DNA of 64,000 bases from Mesonia sediminis (GCF_042684705.1 NZ_JBHULZ010000041.1:868001-932000); one strand, 5' to 3'; shown: positions 16,044 to 24,780, counted from the stretch's first letter. Notes: a model not told the origin generated them from the letters alone. Translations and numbers: made by a program.

Positions 16044-16175
16044 CAAGACGTTATATACATTTAAAGTGCTAATTAATAGCTTTTTAAGTATCTTTATCGT
16101 ATTAAATCGTATTAACTTTAAGCACTTCAAATTTGGTTAGGTGTTTTAGATTAGATGAAGCTTAGGTTAATACAG

Positions 16176-16210
16176 AAATCGGGGTTTTTTTAAATCCCGA
16201 TTTTTTTTTT
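16176..16210 (+). terminator. Terminator downstream of the 140-aa protein
   Basis: AAATCGGG and CCCGATTT form an 8-base stem around a T-rich loop, followed by a T-run, 132 bases past the stop. The stretch 16044-16328 contains nothing else I can support. Confidence 0.7.
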
Positions 16211-16328
16211 GCACACGCTATATTCGTTAACTTCAGGTTAAAATTTTCTTACAGCTGCACACTAATCTGTACATTTAATTTAAACCACGCAAATGAAACC
16301 ATTCATTTGCCTATAAAAATTAAAAATT

Positions 16329-16481
16329 ATGAGAAAATTAATGCTATCGGCCTTTTTATTAGGCCTATTTGCCACAAGTTTTGTAGGCTGTAGAGAAAAA
16401 AGCGCTACCGAAAAAGCTGCAGACGATATAGAAAATGCAGCCGAAGATGTGGGCGATGAAATTGAAGATGCAGTAGATTAA
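16329..16481 (+). CDS. Small acidic lipoprotein (50 aa)
   Basis: A short frame with a complete lipoprotein signal: MRKLMLSAFLLGLFATSFVGC with Cys21. The 29-residue mature part is almost entirely Ala, Glu and Asp (AADDIENAAEDVGDEIEDAVD) and should form one amphipathic acidic helix. It resembles entericidin-sized lipoproteins in size and layout only. A strong terminator 22 bases downstream shows it is a separate transcription unit, which supports it being real. Role unknown; stress- or envelope-related function would be a guess. Confidence 0.78.
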   Translation: MRKLMLSAFLLGLFATSFVGCREKSATEKAADDIENAAEDVGDEIEDAVD

Positions 16482-16503
16482 GCAAACGTAAACTACAAAC
16501 CAT

Positions 16504-16534
16504 AAGCACTCTGGCTTACCAGAGTGCTTTTTTT
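16504..16534 (+). terminator. Strong terminator after the small lipoprotein gene
   Basis: A perfect 11-base stem, AAGCACTCTGG-CTTA-CCAGAGTGCTT, followed by T7. It isolates the small lipoprotein from the kynurenine cluster. Confidence 0.9.
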
Positions 16535-16570
16535 GTCTAAAAACAAAATAGCTAGTTGCATAATAATTGC

Positions 16571-16578
16571 TAAATTTG
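16571..16578 (+). promoter_or_regulatory. TAnnTTTG -7 box upstream of kynU
   Basis: TAAATTTG lies 25 bases before the chosen kynU ATG. It falls within the longest possible frame and so favours the downstream start. A TTG 12 bases upstream is too close to be a normal -33 element. Confidence 0.5.
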
Positions 16579-16602
16579 TTACACTTACAAACTAAAACAG
16601 CT

Positions 16603-17871
16603 ATGACCCAATATAAAAATAGTCTAGAATTTGCTAAAGAACAAGACGCCAAAGATCCATTAGCAAAATTTAGAGATGAATTTTATTTTCCTCAAAACAA
16701 TCAAAATCAAAATCAAATATACCTTTGCGGCAATTCTCTAGGATTGCAACCCAAAAGAACTCAAGAATACATCAACCAAGAATTAAAAGATTGGGCGAAA
16801 TACGGTGTTGAAGGACACACCTTAGCTAAAAATCCCTGGGTGCCGTATCACGAGATACTTACCAACAAAATGGCTAAAATTGTAGGTGCAAAACCTAAAG
16901 AAGTGGTGATGATGAATACCCTTACGGTTAACCTGCATTTGATGATGGTTAGTTTTTATAGACCTACAGATAGAAAATTTAAAATATTAATTGAAAAAGA
17001 TGCTTTCCCTTCAGACCGTTATGCAGTAGAATCGCAATTGCGTTTTCACGGAATTAGTCCAGAAGAAGGACTATTGTTATGGGAACCACCTGAGGGTGAA
17101 GAATTATGCCGATTTGAAGATTTACAAAAGATTATCGAAGAGCAAGGCAATCGAATTGCCTTAATGATGATAGGCAGCACTAATTATTATACAGGACAAT
17201 CTTTTCCGCTTAAAAAAATTGTACAATTAGGTCACCAACATGAGATAAATGTAGGATTTGATTTAGCGCACGGTGCGGGAAATATCCAACCTAATTTACA
17301 TAAAACAGGAGCAGATTTTGCAGTGTGGTGTTCATATAAGTACCTCAACAGCGGTCCTGGCAGCGTAGGCGGTTGCTTTGTTCACGAAAGACATGAAAAC
17401 GATTTAAAACTACCTAGATTTGCAGGATGGTGGGGCCACGACAAAGAATCAAGATTTAATATGCGCCAAGACTTTGACCCAATCCCAGGAGCAGAGGGCT
17501 GGCAATTAAGCAATCCCCCTATTCTATCTCTTGCTGCTATAAATGCCTCTCTAAGTTTATTTGAAGAGGCTGGTTTTGATAAGCTAATTCAAAAATCAAA
17601 AAATCTAACTGGTTATCTTGAATTCCTAATTAAAGATTTACAAGATAATCGCATTCAAATAATAACACCATCAAATTTCGATGAGCGAGGTTGCCAACTT
17701 TCCTTAAAATTGACAGGGGTTAGCAAATCCCTTTTTGACAACTTAATCAAAGACGGTGTAATAACAGATTGGCGAGAACCTAATGTAATTCGAATCGCTC
17801 CAGCACCTCTTTATAATAATTATGAAGATGTCTTTAAAATGGTTCAATCTTTAAAAAAACACTTAGGTTAA
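16603..17871 (+). CDS. kynU: Kynureninase
   Basis: PLP enzyme cleaving (3-hydroxy)kynurenine to (3-hydroxy)anthranilate and alanine. The start at MTQYKNSLEFAKEQD gives 422 residues, the normal size. Motifs: FYFPQNN...IYLCGNSLGLQPK, VVMMNTLTVNLHLMM, FDLAHGAGNIQ (PLP-pyridine Asp) and WCSYKYLNSGPGSVGG with the Schiff-base lysine. The kmo gene follows with one base between stop and start, so they are translated together. It opens the tryptophan/kynurenine catabolic cluster. Confidence 0.95.
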   Translation: MTQYKNSLEFAKEQDAKDPLAKFRDEFYFPQNNQNQNQIYLCGNSLGLQPKRTQEYINQELKDWAKYGVEGHTLAKNPWVPYHEILTNKMAKIVGAKPKEVVMMNTLTVNLHLMMVSFYRPTDRKFKILIEKDAFPSDRYAVESQLRFHGISPEEGLLLWEPPEGEELCRFEDLQKIIEEQGNRIALMMIGSTNYYTGQSFPLKKIVQLGHQHEINVGFDLAHGAGNIQPNLHKTGADFAVWCSYKYLNSGPGSVGGCFVHERHENDLKLPRFAGWWGHDKESRFNMRQDFDPIPGAEGWQLSNPPILSLAAINASLSLFEEAGFDKLIQKSKNLTGYLEFLIKDLQDNRIQIITPSNFDERGCQLSLKLTGVSKSLFDNLIKDGVITDWREPNVIRIAPAPLYNNYEDVFKMVQSLKKHLG

Positions 17872-17872
17872 G

Positions 17873-19270
17873 ATGCAAGAAAAATCAACATTAATTATAG
17901 GAGCTGGTTTATGTGGTAGCTTATTAGCATTACGTTTAGCTCAAAAAGGCTATCAAGTAAAATTAATTGAAAAAAGGCCAGATCTAAGAAAAACTGAGAT
18001 TTCGGCAGGTAGGTCAATCAATCTTGCTTTGTCCAATCGTGGCTTAAAGGCTATGAAACTAGCAGGAATTGAAGAAAAGGTTAAAGAATTGTGTATTCCG
18101 ATGCACGGCCGCATGATTCACCAAAAGGACCGAGACGAATTTCTATCTCCTTATAGCGGATTAACCTCAGAGTACATCAACTCTATTTCGAGGACTGGTT
18201 TAAACGCACTGCTTTTAAATGAGGCCGAAAAATTACCAAATGTAGAAATCCTATTTAACCACACTTGTCTTGACGTAGACTTAGTGGCCGCCTCGGCCAT
18301 GTTTAAAGATGAAACTAGCCAAGAAAAAAAGCAGTTTAAGGCAGATGTGATTTTTGGAGCAGATGGAGCAGGTTCTGTAGTTAGAAAAAGTATGTGGGAA
18401 GACCGCTTATTTCTATTTAGTTTGTCGCAAAATTTTCTCACTCACGGTTACAAAGAGTTAAGCATACCTCCAACAAAAGATGGCGGCTACAGGCTAGAAA
18501 AAAACGCTTTACACATTTGGCCAAGAGGAGAAAATATGGTTATTGCGCTGCCTAATCTAGACGGTAGCTTTACGGTTACCCTTTTTATGGCTTATGAAGG
18601 AGGAGAATACAACTTAAACAACCTAAACACTCCAGAAAAAGTAGACGCTTATTTTAAAGAAACATACCCCTCTGCACACCCGCATATGCCAACACTTACT
18701 CAAGATTTTTTTGAAAATCCAACGAGTCCGCTGGGCACCGTTAAATGCTATCCTTGGAGTTGCTCAGGAAAAACTTTACTCATTGGTGATGCAGCGCACG
18801 CAATTGTTCCGTTTTACGGACAAGGCATGAATGCTTCTTTTGAAGACGTGGTAGTGCTAGACAAAATTCTCGATGAAAACCCAAAATCTGATTGGAAATT
18901 TATCTTTGATACTTATCAAAAAGAACGTAAAGCCGATGCTGATGCTATTGCCGATTTAGCTATTGATAATTTTCATGAAATGAAATCTCATACGGCTGCA
19001 AAAATTTTTCAACAAAAGAGAAAAATCGAAACAGCTTTAGAGCAAAAACACCCTAAAGACTATGCTTCAAAATATAGACTGGTTACTTTTAGAGAAGATT
19101 TAGGTTATAACGAAGCAATGAAAAAGGGCCGAGCACAAGATAAAGCCATATTGAGTTTGCTAAATAAAGGAGAAATCAATACCGAAATGAATTTAGAAGA
19201 TGTGCTTCAAAAAATTAATCAAGAGACACAGGAAATCTTAAATGAAGATGCCATCCTTAGCGGGATGTAA
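17873..19270 (+). CDS. kmo: Kynurenine 3-monooxygenase
   Basis: FAD enzyme hydroxylating kynurenine to 3-hydroxykynurenine with NADPH and O2. It has the N-terminal Rossmann motif IIGAGLCGSLLALRLAQKG, the GADGAGSVVRK segment and the second FAD motif LLIGDAAHAIVPFYGQGMNA. Length 465 fits the family; the C-terminal region is not obviously membrane-anchored, as usual in bacterial forms. In the pathway this step precedes the kynureninase encoded just upstream. Confidence 0.95.
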   Translation: MQEKSTLIIGAGLCGSLLALRLAQKGYQVKLIEKRPDLRKTEISAGRSINLALSNRGLKAMKLAGIEEKVKELCIPMHGRMIHQKDRDEFLSPYSGLTSEYINSISRTGLNALLLNEAEKLPNVEILFNHTCLDVDLVAASAMFKDETSQEKKQFKADVIFGADGAGSVVRKSMWEDRLFLFSLSQNFLTHGYKELSIPPTKDGGYRLEKNALHIWPRGENMVIALPNLDGSFTVTLFMAYEGGEYNLNNLNTPEKVDAYFKETYPSAHPHMPTLTQDFFENPTSPLGTVKCYPWSCSGKTLLIGDAAHAIVPFYGQGMNASFEDVVVLDKILDENPKSDWKFIFDTYQKERKADADAIADLAIDNFHEMKSHTAAKIFQQKRKIETALEQKHPKDYASKYRLVTFREDLGYNEAMKKGRAQDKAILSLLNKGEINTEMNLEDVLQKINQETQEILNEDAILSGM

Positions 19271-19281
19271 ACCAACAGTAC

Positions 19282-20040
19282 ATGAATTTAGATAAAGTTG
19301 CCCATTTAATTGACCAGGCCACCTTAAAGGCTAAGCCCATACAGCAAAAAGATTTTCCTGATTTAAGTCTGCAAGATGCTTATACCGTACAACGCAAAAC
19401 CATAAATTTGCGACTAGAGCGAGGTGAGCATATAACGGGATTTAAATTAGGTTTTACTTCTCGTGCAAAAATGGAGCAAATGGGTGTGCACGATCTAATC
19501 TGGGGCTTCTTAACTAGTGGCATGCAAATCAATCCGTTTAGCGAAGTAGATTTAAACAAATATATTAAACCAAATGCTGAGCCTGAAATTGCATTTCGGG
19601 TATCTCAGCCTATTACAGAATCTATACCATTAAAAGACGTCCCTAGATATATTGATAAGATGGCCGTGGCCATCGAATTAATAGATACCAGGTATAAAAA
19701 ATTCACCTTCTCTTTAGAAGATTTGGTTGCCGATAATTGCTCATCTGCTGGATACTGCATTGGCGAATGGCAAGATCTTCAAGAAGATATCAGCGATTTA
19801 CCCATCGCCTTAATGGCAAACAACAAAGTGCTAGAACAAGGCTGTTCATCTGCAATTTTAAACAACCCATTGCAGCCCATTATAGAACTAAGCCGATTAG
19901 CCTCTAAAGTCGGCGTAAAAATAGCGCCTGGCCACATAATTTTGGCCGGAGCAGCTACCAAACATATACCTTTGCTGAAAAACAACGAAATAACAACACA
20001 AATAGATAAAATAGGAGCCGTAAGCTTCAGAACTAAATAA
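19282..20040 (+). CDS. 2-oxo-3-hexenedioate (4-oxalocrotonate) decarboxylase-like protein
   Basis: A 252-residue member of the hydratase/decarboxylase branch of the fumarylacetoacetase superfamily. Visible features are ITGFKLGFTSRAKMEQMG, the metal-binding region PNAEPEIAFRV, VAIELIDTRYKKF and IILAGAATKHIPL. In 2-aminomuconate pathways this enzyme decarboxylates 4-oxalocrotonate after deamination. Its position between kmo and the aminomuconate deaminase supports that role. The related 2-keto-4-pentenoate hydratase is the main alternative, since the two cannot be told apart safely by eye. Confidence 0.8.
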   Translation: MNLDKVAHLIDQATLKAKPIQQKDFPDLSLQDAYTVQRKTINLRLERGEHITGFKLGFTSRAKMEQMGVHDLIWGFLTSGMQINPFSEVDLNKYIKPNAEPEIAFRVSQPITESIPLKDVPRYIDKMAVAIELIDTRYKKFTFSLEDLVADNCSSAGYCIGEWQDLQEDISDLPIALMANNKVLEQGCSSAILNNPLQPIIELSRLASKVGVKIAPGHIILAGAATKHIPLLKNNEITTQIDKIGAVSFRTK

Positions 20041-20046
20041 AGAAAA

Positions 20047-20475
20047 ATGGCAGGAAAAGTAATAGAAGGAAAAGCTAAACCAAGAGGTAAATATCCACAC
20101 ATTAAGCGTGTAGGCGATTTCATTTACGTTTCGGGAACCAGCTCACGTAGAGCCGATAACACTTTTGAAGGTGTTGAAGTTGACGAAATGGGAACTACAA
20201 ATTTAGATATTCGCAAACAAACTGCGGCGGTTTTAAACAACATTGATGCAATATTAAAAGAAGAAGGAGCTACTTTAAAAGACGTTGTAGATGTCACCTC
20301 TTTTTTGGTAAATATGAACGATTTTAAAGGCTACAATGAAACCTATGCTAAATTTTTTGATCAAGAAACAGGGCCAACCCGCACCACTGTAGCTGTGCAC
20401 CAATTGCCACACCCTCATTTGTTGATTGAAATAAAAGTAATAGCTTATAAAAAACAAGCTTACGCCGGACATTAA
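20047..20475 (+). CDS. RidA-family 2-aminomuconate deaminase
   Basis: A 142-residue RidA/YjgF-like protein. It shows the typical pattern KRVGDFIYVSGTSS, the NLDIRKQTAAVLNNIDAILKEEG helix, VVDVTSFLVNM and a C-terminal ...ETGPTRTTVAVHQLPHPHLLIEIKVIAY; the GPTRTTV and (L/I)xIE elements line the active site. In nitrobenzoate- and kynurenine-type clusters members of this family deaminate 2-aminomuconate to 4-oxalocrotonate, and the neighbours make that the best reading. A generic enamine/imine deaminase is the alternative. Its stop codon overlaps a 24-base palindrome. Confidence 0.85.
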   Translation: MAGKVIEGKAKPRGKYPHIKRVGDFIYVSGTSSRRADNTFEGVEVDEMGTTNLDIRKQTAAVLNNIDAILKEEGATLKDVVDVTSFLVNMNDFKGYNETYAKFFDQETGPTRTTVAVHQLPHPHLLIEIKVIAYKKQAYAGH

Positions 20476-20497
20476 AGAAGTTATATATAACTTCTTT
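20474..20497 (+). repeat. Perfect 24-base palindrome overlapping a stop codon
   Basis: AAAGAAGTTATA followed by its exact complement TATAACTTCTTT, starting within the RidA-family gene's TAA. In RNA it would form a hairpin, and as DNA it is an operator-like symmetric site. It stands immediately before a terminator-like hairpin. Confidence 0.6.
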
Positions 20498-20537
20498 AAA
20501 ACCCTATTTTACTGCATAAAACTAGGGTTTTATTTTT
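20498..20537 (+). terminator. Terminator splitting the kynurenine cluster
   Basis: AAAACCCTA and TAGGGTTTT form a 9-base stem around a 16-base loop, followed by a T-rich run. It ends the kynU-kmo-decarboxylase-deaminase transcript; the dehydrogenase downstream has its own -7 box. The remaining 155 bases before that gene hold nothing else supported. Confidence 0.75.
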
Positions 20538-20692
20538 ATTTACATTTTTAAATCAGACCACCTAAAATTAAGCAATTATTATTTTAATTAGTTTAATATT
20601 TCAAAATTATAACGCCTCATATTTGATCTTCTGGCGTCTCAATTAAATAATTTAAGATAAGGAAAAACCAAGCATCCTAAAACAAGAAATTC

Positions 20693-20700
20693 TATATTTG
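20693..20700 (+). promoter_or_regulatory. TAnnTTTG -7 box upstream of the semialdehyde dehydrogenase
   Basis: TATATTTG lies 18-23 bases before the start codon of the dehydrogenase gene. No TTG is found at -33 spacing. Confidence 0.5.
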
Positions 20701-20715
20701 TAGAAAACCAACTAA

Positions 20716-22167
20716 TTGATGCTACGCATACAGAATTTTATCAACGGGAAACTAATTGATCCCGTTTCGAACAAATGGTTAGACAATATAAATCCTGCTT
20801 TAGGAGAAGTATATGGTCAAATACCTAACAGCCAAGAAGAAGACGTTCACCAAGCAGTGATTGCAGCAAATAAAGCATTTGGCAAGTGGTCAAATACCAG
20901 TATAGAAAATAGGAGCGAATGCTTATTAAGAATTGCTAATGGTATTGAAAAGCGTCTAGAAGAGTTTGCCCAAGCCGAATCTATAGACAATGGAAAACCC
21001 TTAAGTCTAGCTAAAAAAGTTGATATTCCTAGAGCTATTGCTAATTTCAGGTTTTTTGCCAAAGCTATAACTCAATATGCAAGTAAATCGCATCAAACGG
21101 TACACACCAACAGCATTAATTTCACCCTCAGAAAACCAGTAGGAATAGTTGGTTGCATTTCTCCTTGGAATCTACCACTCTATCTCTTTAGTTGGAAAAT
21201 AGCACCAGCTTTGGCTGCAGGAAACTGTGTAATCGCAAAACCAAGCGAAGTAACTCCAGTCACTGCCTTTTTACTCAGTCAAGTTTGTCAAGAAGCTGGT
21301 TTACCACCAGGAGTTTTAAACATTGTACACGGATCGGGTGAACACTGCGGTCAAAATATCGTAGCACACCCCTCGATTAAAGCCATCTCATTTACGGGAG
21401 GCACTAACACAGGACAACATATAGCCCGTACGGCTGCACCCATGTTTAAAAAACTTTCGCTCGAACTAGGCGGTAAAAACCCCAACCTTGTTTTTGCAGA
21501 TTGTGATTATGAAAAAATGTTAAAAACCACCCTTAATTCTTCATTTGCCAATCAAGGTCAAATTTGCCTTTGCGGAAGTAGAATTTACGTAGAAGAAAGT
21601 ATTTTCGACAAATTCAAAAATGACTTCGTGGCGGCTACCAAAAAACTTATTGTGGGCGATCCCAAAAACCCCAATACAGATTTAGGAGCTTTGGTTTCTC
21701 AAGCCCATCTTGAAAAGGTTTATAATTACATAAAACAAATAAATTCCGCAGAAACTAAAGTTCTTGCGGGTGGAAATTTGGTGCATCCTAAAGGTTTTGA
21801 AAAAGGATATTTTTTAGAGCCTACCATCATAGAAGTTAACAACAACCAATGCCGCCTGAATCAAGAAGAAATTTTTGGTCCGGTAGTTACCTTAATGCCT
21901 TTTAAAACAGAAAAGGAAGCGTTAAAATTGGCCAACGAAGTTCGCTACGGACTTTCGGCAACGGTATGGACAAATGATATTAATAGGAGTATGCGTCTGA
22001 GCCAAGAAATTGAAGCCGGAATTGTTTGGGTAAACACCTGGTTGAACCGAGATTTGCGAACACCATTTGGGGGTGTAAAGGAAAGCGGAGTTGGGCGTGA
22101 AGGAGGTTTTGAAGCATTAGACTTTTTTACTGAACCCAAAAACGTTTGCATACAATACCAAGCATAA
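20716..22167 (+). CDS. 2-aminomuconic/2-hydroxymuconic semialdehyde dehydrogenase
   Basis: NAD-dependent aldehyde dehydrogenase of 483 residues. Family features: CISPWNLPLYLFSWK, the NAD-binding FTGGTNTG, catalytic Glu in LELGGKNPNLVF, catalytic Cys in NQGQICLCGSRI, EEIFGPVV and the C-terminal FGGVKESGVGREGG. Position among kynurenine genes points to oxidation of 2-aminomuconate semialdehyde to 2-aminomuconate. A second potential start two codons in (MLRIQN) makes little difference. The cluster assignment is inference; the ALDH family is certain. Confidence 0.87.
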   Translation: MMLRIQNFINGKLIDPVSNKWLDNINPALGEVYGQIPNSQEEDVHQAVIAANKAFGKWSNTSIENRSECLLRIANGIEKRLEEFAQAESIDNGKPLSLAKKVDIPRAIANFRFFAKAITQYASKSHQTVHTNSINFTLRKPVGIVGCISPWNLPLYLFSWKIAPALAAGNCVIAKPSEVTPVTAFLLSQVCQEAGLPPGVLNIVHGSGEHCGQNIVAHPSIKAISFTGGTNTGQHIARTAAPMFKKLSLELGGKNPNLVFADCDYEKMLKTTLNSSFANQGQICLCGSRIYVEESIFDKFKNDFVAATKKLIVGDPKNPNTDLGALVSQAHLEKVYNYIKQINSAETKVLAGGNLVHPKGFEKGYFLEPTIIEVNNNQCRLNQEEIFGPVVTLMPFKTEKEALKLANEVRYGLSATVWTNDINRSMRLSQEIEAGIVWVNTWLNRDLRTPFGGVKESGVGREGGFEALDFFTEPKNVCIQYQA

Positions 22168-22185
22168 AAAAATAATTAAATCAAC

Positions 22186-22971
22186 ATGCAATTAAACTTA
22201 GAAAACAAAAACGCATTAATTTGCGGTAGTACAAGCGGAATAGGAAAAGAGACTGCAATAGCTCTCGCTCAAGAGGGAGCGCAAATTACCCTAGTTGCTA
22301 GAAATGAAGAAAGATTAAAAGCAACTTTAGCCGAATTAGCCACCAATCACGATCAAAAACACGATTATATCGTAGCTGATTTCTCTAAACCAGAAAAACT
22401 AGAAGCAAACCTTCAAGAGGCGTTGCGTAAAAAAGATTTCCATATACTTTTAAATAATACAGGCGGTCCCGCTGGTGGCAAAATCGCTGATGCCAAAACA
22501 CAAGAGTTTATCAATGCCTTTAACCAGCATTTAATTTGCAACCACATTTTAGCACAAGCCGTACTCCCTGGAATGAAAAAAAGAGGTTTTGGCCGAATTA
22601 TCAATGTAATTTCAACGTCGGTAAAGCAGCCTTTAGATGGGTTAGGCGTTTCTAACACGATTCGCGGTGCCGTGGCCAATTGGAGCAAAACGCTAGCCAA
22701 TGAAGTAGGTGCTTTTGGCATCACAGTGAATAATGTATTACCCGGAGCTACAGCAACCGGCAGATTACAAGAAATCATAAGCAATAAGGCTCAAAAAACA
22801 GGAAAAACCCAAGAAGAAATTGAACAAAACATGCAACAAGCCGTGCCAGCAAAACGATTTGCACAACCACAAGAAATAGCTAATGCTATTTGTTTTTTAG
22901 CTAGTGAAAGCGCTGGTTATATCAACGGAATTAACCTACCTGTTGACGGTGGGCGTACCAAAAGCTTGTAA
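22186..22971 (+). CDS. SDR-family protein lacking the Tyr-Lys catalytic pair
   Basis: A 261-residue short-chain dehydrogenase/reductase fold with the cofactor motif GSTSGIG (residues 14-20), an NNTGG variant of NNAG and the C-terminal INGINLPVDGG. Around the active site the sequence is ISTSVKQPLDGLGVSNTIRG: Ser143 is present, but the usual Tyr is Ser156 and the usual Lys is Arg160. I recall a divergent SDR clade with this SNxxR pattern, often called 3-oxoacyl-ACP reductase without evidence. It lies between the semialdehyde dehydrogenase and ACMSD genes. Substrate unknown. Confidence 0.85.
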   Translation: MQLNLENKNALICGSTSGIGKETAIALAQEGAQITLVARNEERLKATLAELATNHDQKHDYIVADFSKPEKLEANLQEALRKKDFHILLNNTGGPAGGKIADAKTQEFINAFNQHLICNHILAQAVLPGMKKRGFGRIINVISTSVKQPLDGLGVSNTIRGAVANWSKTLANEVGAFGITVNNVLPGATATGRLQEIISNKAQKTGKTQEEIEQNMQQAVPAKRFAQPQEIANAICFLASESAGYINGINLPVDGGRTKSL

Positions 22972-23050
22972 TTAGAATGAAACTACACATAAGCTCTTAG
23001 AATCTATGGTATTAAACCCGTATTAATCGGTTACCTAAAAAACTTAAACC

Positions 23051-24139
23051 ATGAAAAACAGACGATCTTTAAGAATTAACGGACACTCTCATTTACTACC
23101 CTATCCAGAAGAAATTCCGGCTTTTATGAAAGAAAAAGAAATTTTCTGGGTTGATGACGAACGCAAATACATGTTACAAAAAAACTGGAAGAGACCTGTA
23201 ACCGATTCTAGTTTCTTCTTAGACGAAAAATTAGAGTGGATGGAACGGAATCAACTGGATCATGCTGTTGTGCTCAACCTTTCGCAGCTTTACGGAAACG
23301 GTTTAAGGGTTGAAGAGATGAAAAAAGCATTACGCTTTCAAAATGATTTTAATGCGCGTGTACAACATGACCATCCTAGTAAATTCACCTGTGGATTTGT
23401 GGTGCACCCCGGGTTTGTACGAAGTGCTTTATGGGAGATTGAGCGTTGCGTAGAAGAACTAGATATGCGTCTGCTTTGCTTACCAACACATTATATGGAT
23501 AGCATTGGTACTTGGCGCTGTATTTTTGATGAAGAAAATGAACCTATTTTCGAATTAGCCAATCAATATAATTTAGCTGTTGAAATTCATCCATATGATG
23601 GTGAAAAGTTTATAAAACTAGAGAATACGGCTTGGCGCTTTCACTTAATTTGGATGCTGGCTCAATGTGCAGATGCTTATCATTTTTTAACTTTAAACGG
23701 TTACCCTGATAAATATCCTAATATGCGTGTATGTTTTGCCCACGGCGGACAGCTTGCTCAAATTAATCTAGGGCGAAGAATTCAAGGATTTGACGGCAGA
23801 CCAGACTTGTTTAAAGGTAAAGTACACCCTAGAAAATCTGTGGGACATCCCAATATCTTCTTTGATACTTTGGTTCACGATACCGGCTCTTTAAAATTAT
23901 TGGTAGAAAACCAAAAACCTCAACAGATTATCATGGGCTTAGATGATCCTTATCCATTAGGAGAAATGGAAAGCGACTCGCAGTCTTCTTATCCCGGAAA
24001 AATTCTAGATTTGGCTGTCGAGCGAAATATTTTAACAAGCGAGCAATGTACCGCTATTTGGGACGATAATATTATCCGTTGGTTATGCGGCAAAGATAAA
24101 GACGCTCAAGAAAAACTATTAAAAAGAATTTTAAATTAA
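23051..24139 (+). CDS. Amidohydrolase, 2-amino-3-carboxymuconate-6-semialdehyde decarboxylase-like
   Basis: A zinc-dependent amidohydrolase-fold decarboxylase, 362 residues. Metal ligands are visible: His12 and His14 (NGHSH), a His in AVEIHPYDG, a His in VCFAHGGQ and Asp in MGLDDPYPLG. In kynurenine catabolism ACMSD diverts the ring-opened product toward 2-aminomuconate semialdehyde, and the upstream dehydrogenase and deaminase genes fit that. It shares one base (TAATG) with the methyltransferase start. Related hydroxycinnamate- or OHCU-type decarboxylases are less likely in this context. Confidence 0.86.
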   Translation: MKNRRSLRINGHSHLLPYPEEIPAFMKEKEIFWVDDERKYMLQKNWKRPVTDSSFFLDEKLEWMERNQLDHAVVLNLSQLYGNGLRVEEMKKALRFQNDFNARVQHDHPSKFTCGFVVHPGFVRSALWEIERCVEELDMRLLCLPTHYMDSIGTWRCIFDEENEPIFELANQYNLAVEIHPYDGEKFIKLENTAWRFHLIWMLAQCADAYHFLTLNGYPDKYPNMRVCFAHGGQLAQINLGRRIQGFDGRPDLFKGKVHPRKSVGHPNIFFDTLVHDTGSLKLLVENQKPQQIIMGLDDPYPLGEMESDSQSSYPGKILDLAVERNILTSEQCTAIWDDNIIRWLCGKDKDAQEKLLKRILN

Positions 24140-24780
24140 TGCATTTCTTACCAGAAGATATAGATCAATACACGGTGAATCATAGTTCACCCGAACCTGA
24201 ACTTTTACAAAAACTCAATCGAGAAACCCATCAAAAAATTTTACAGCCACGCATGTTAAGTGGGCATTACCAAGGGAGGGTTTTAAGCATGTTAACTAAA
24301 TTAATAAATCCTAAAAACATTCTAGAATTAGGAACCTATACCGGCTACTCTGCTCTTTGCTTGGCTGAAGGCATGCAAGCCGATGGCGTTTTACATACTA
24401 TTGATAAAAATGAAGAGCTCTTTGATTTTCAAAGAAAATATTTTGACAAATCTTCTTGGGCTAAACAAATCATTCAACACCTAGGCGAAGCTAAACAAAT
24501 TATTCCTCGACTTGATCTTAATTTTGATCTGGTATTTCTAGATGCTGATAAATGCAACTACCTCACCTATTTTGAGTTGATTGTTCCCAAGTTGAATTCA
24601 GGTGGAGTTATTCTTACCGACAACGTTCTTTGGAGCGGAAAAGTTACCAAAGCATTAAATCCAAATGATGAAGACACTCGGGTATTATTGGCCTACAACA
24701 AAAAAGTGAACGAAGATCCTCGGGTTGAAAGTGTAATGCTACCTATTAGAGATGGACTTACCATTACCCGAAAAAAATAA
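24139..24780 (+). CDS. Class I SAM-dependent O-methyltransferase
   Basis: A 213-residue cation-dependent (catechol OMT-like) methyltransferase. It has the SAM motif ILELGTYTGYSALCLAEG, VFLDADKCNYLTYF with the metal-binding Asp, and ILTDNVLWSGKV. Translationally coupled to the ACMSD gene by a TAATG overlap. A catechol-type substrate in the aromatic pathway is conceivable, but the same gene pairs with unrelated neighbours in many bacteria, so the substrate is open. Confidence 0.87.
   Translation: MHFLPEDIDQYTVNHSSPEPELLQKLNRETHQKILQPRMLSGHYQGRVLSMLTKLINPKNILELGTYTGYSALCLAEGMQADGVLHTIDKNEELFDFQRKYFDKSSWAKQIIQHLGEAKQIIPRLDLNFDLVFLDADKCNYLTYFELIVPKLNSGGVILTDNVLWSGKVTKALNPNDEDTRVLLAYNKKVNEDPRVESVMLPIRDGLTITRKK

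Noticed and set aside
16567..16602. Longer N-terminus of kynureninase
   Set aside because: The extra 12 codons contain the -7 box and do not resemble the family N-terminus.
22413..22784. Minus-strand 123-codon frame within the SDR gene
   Set aside because: Antisense shadow of a well-conserved coding region, without signal or domain of its own.
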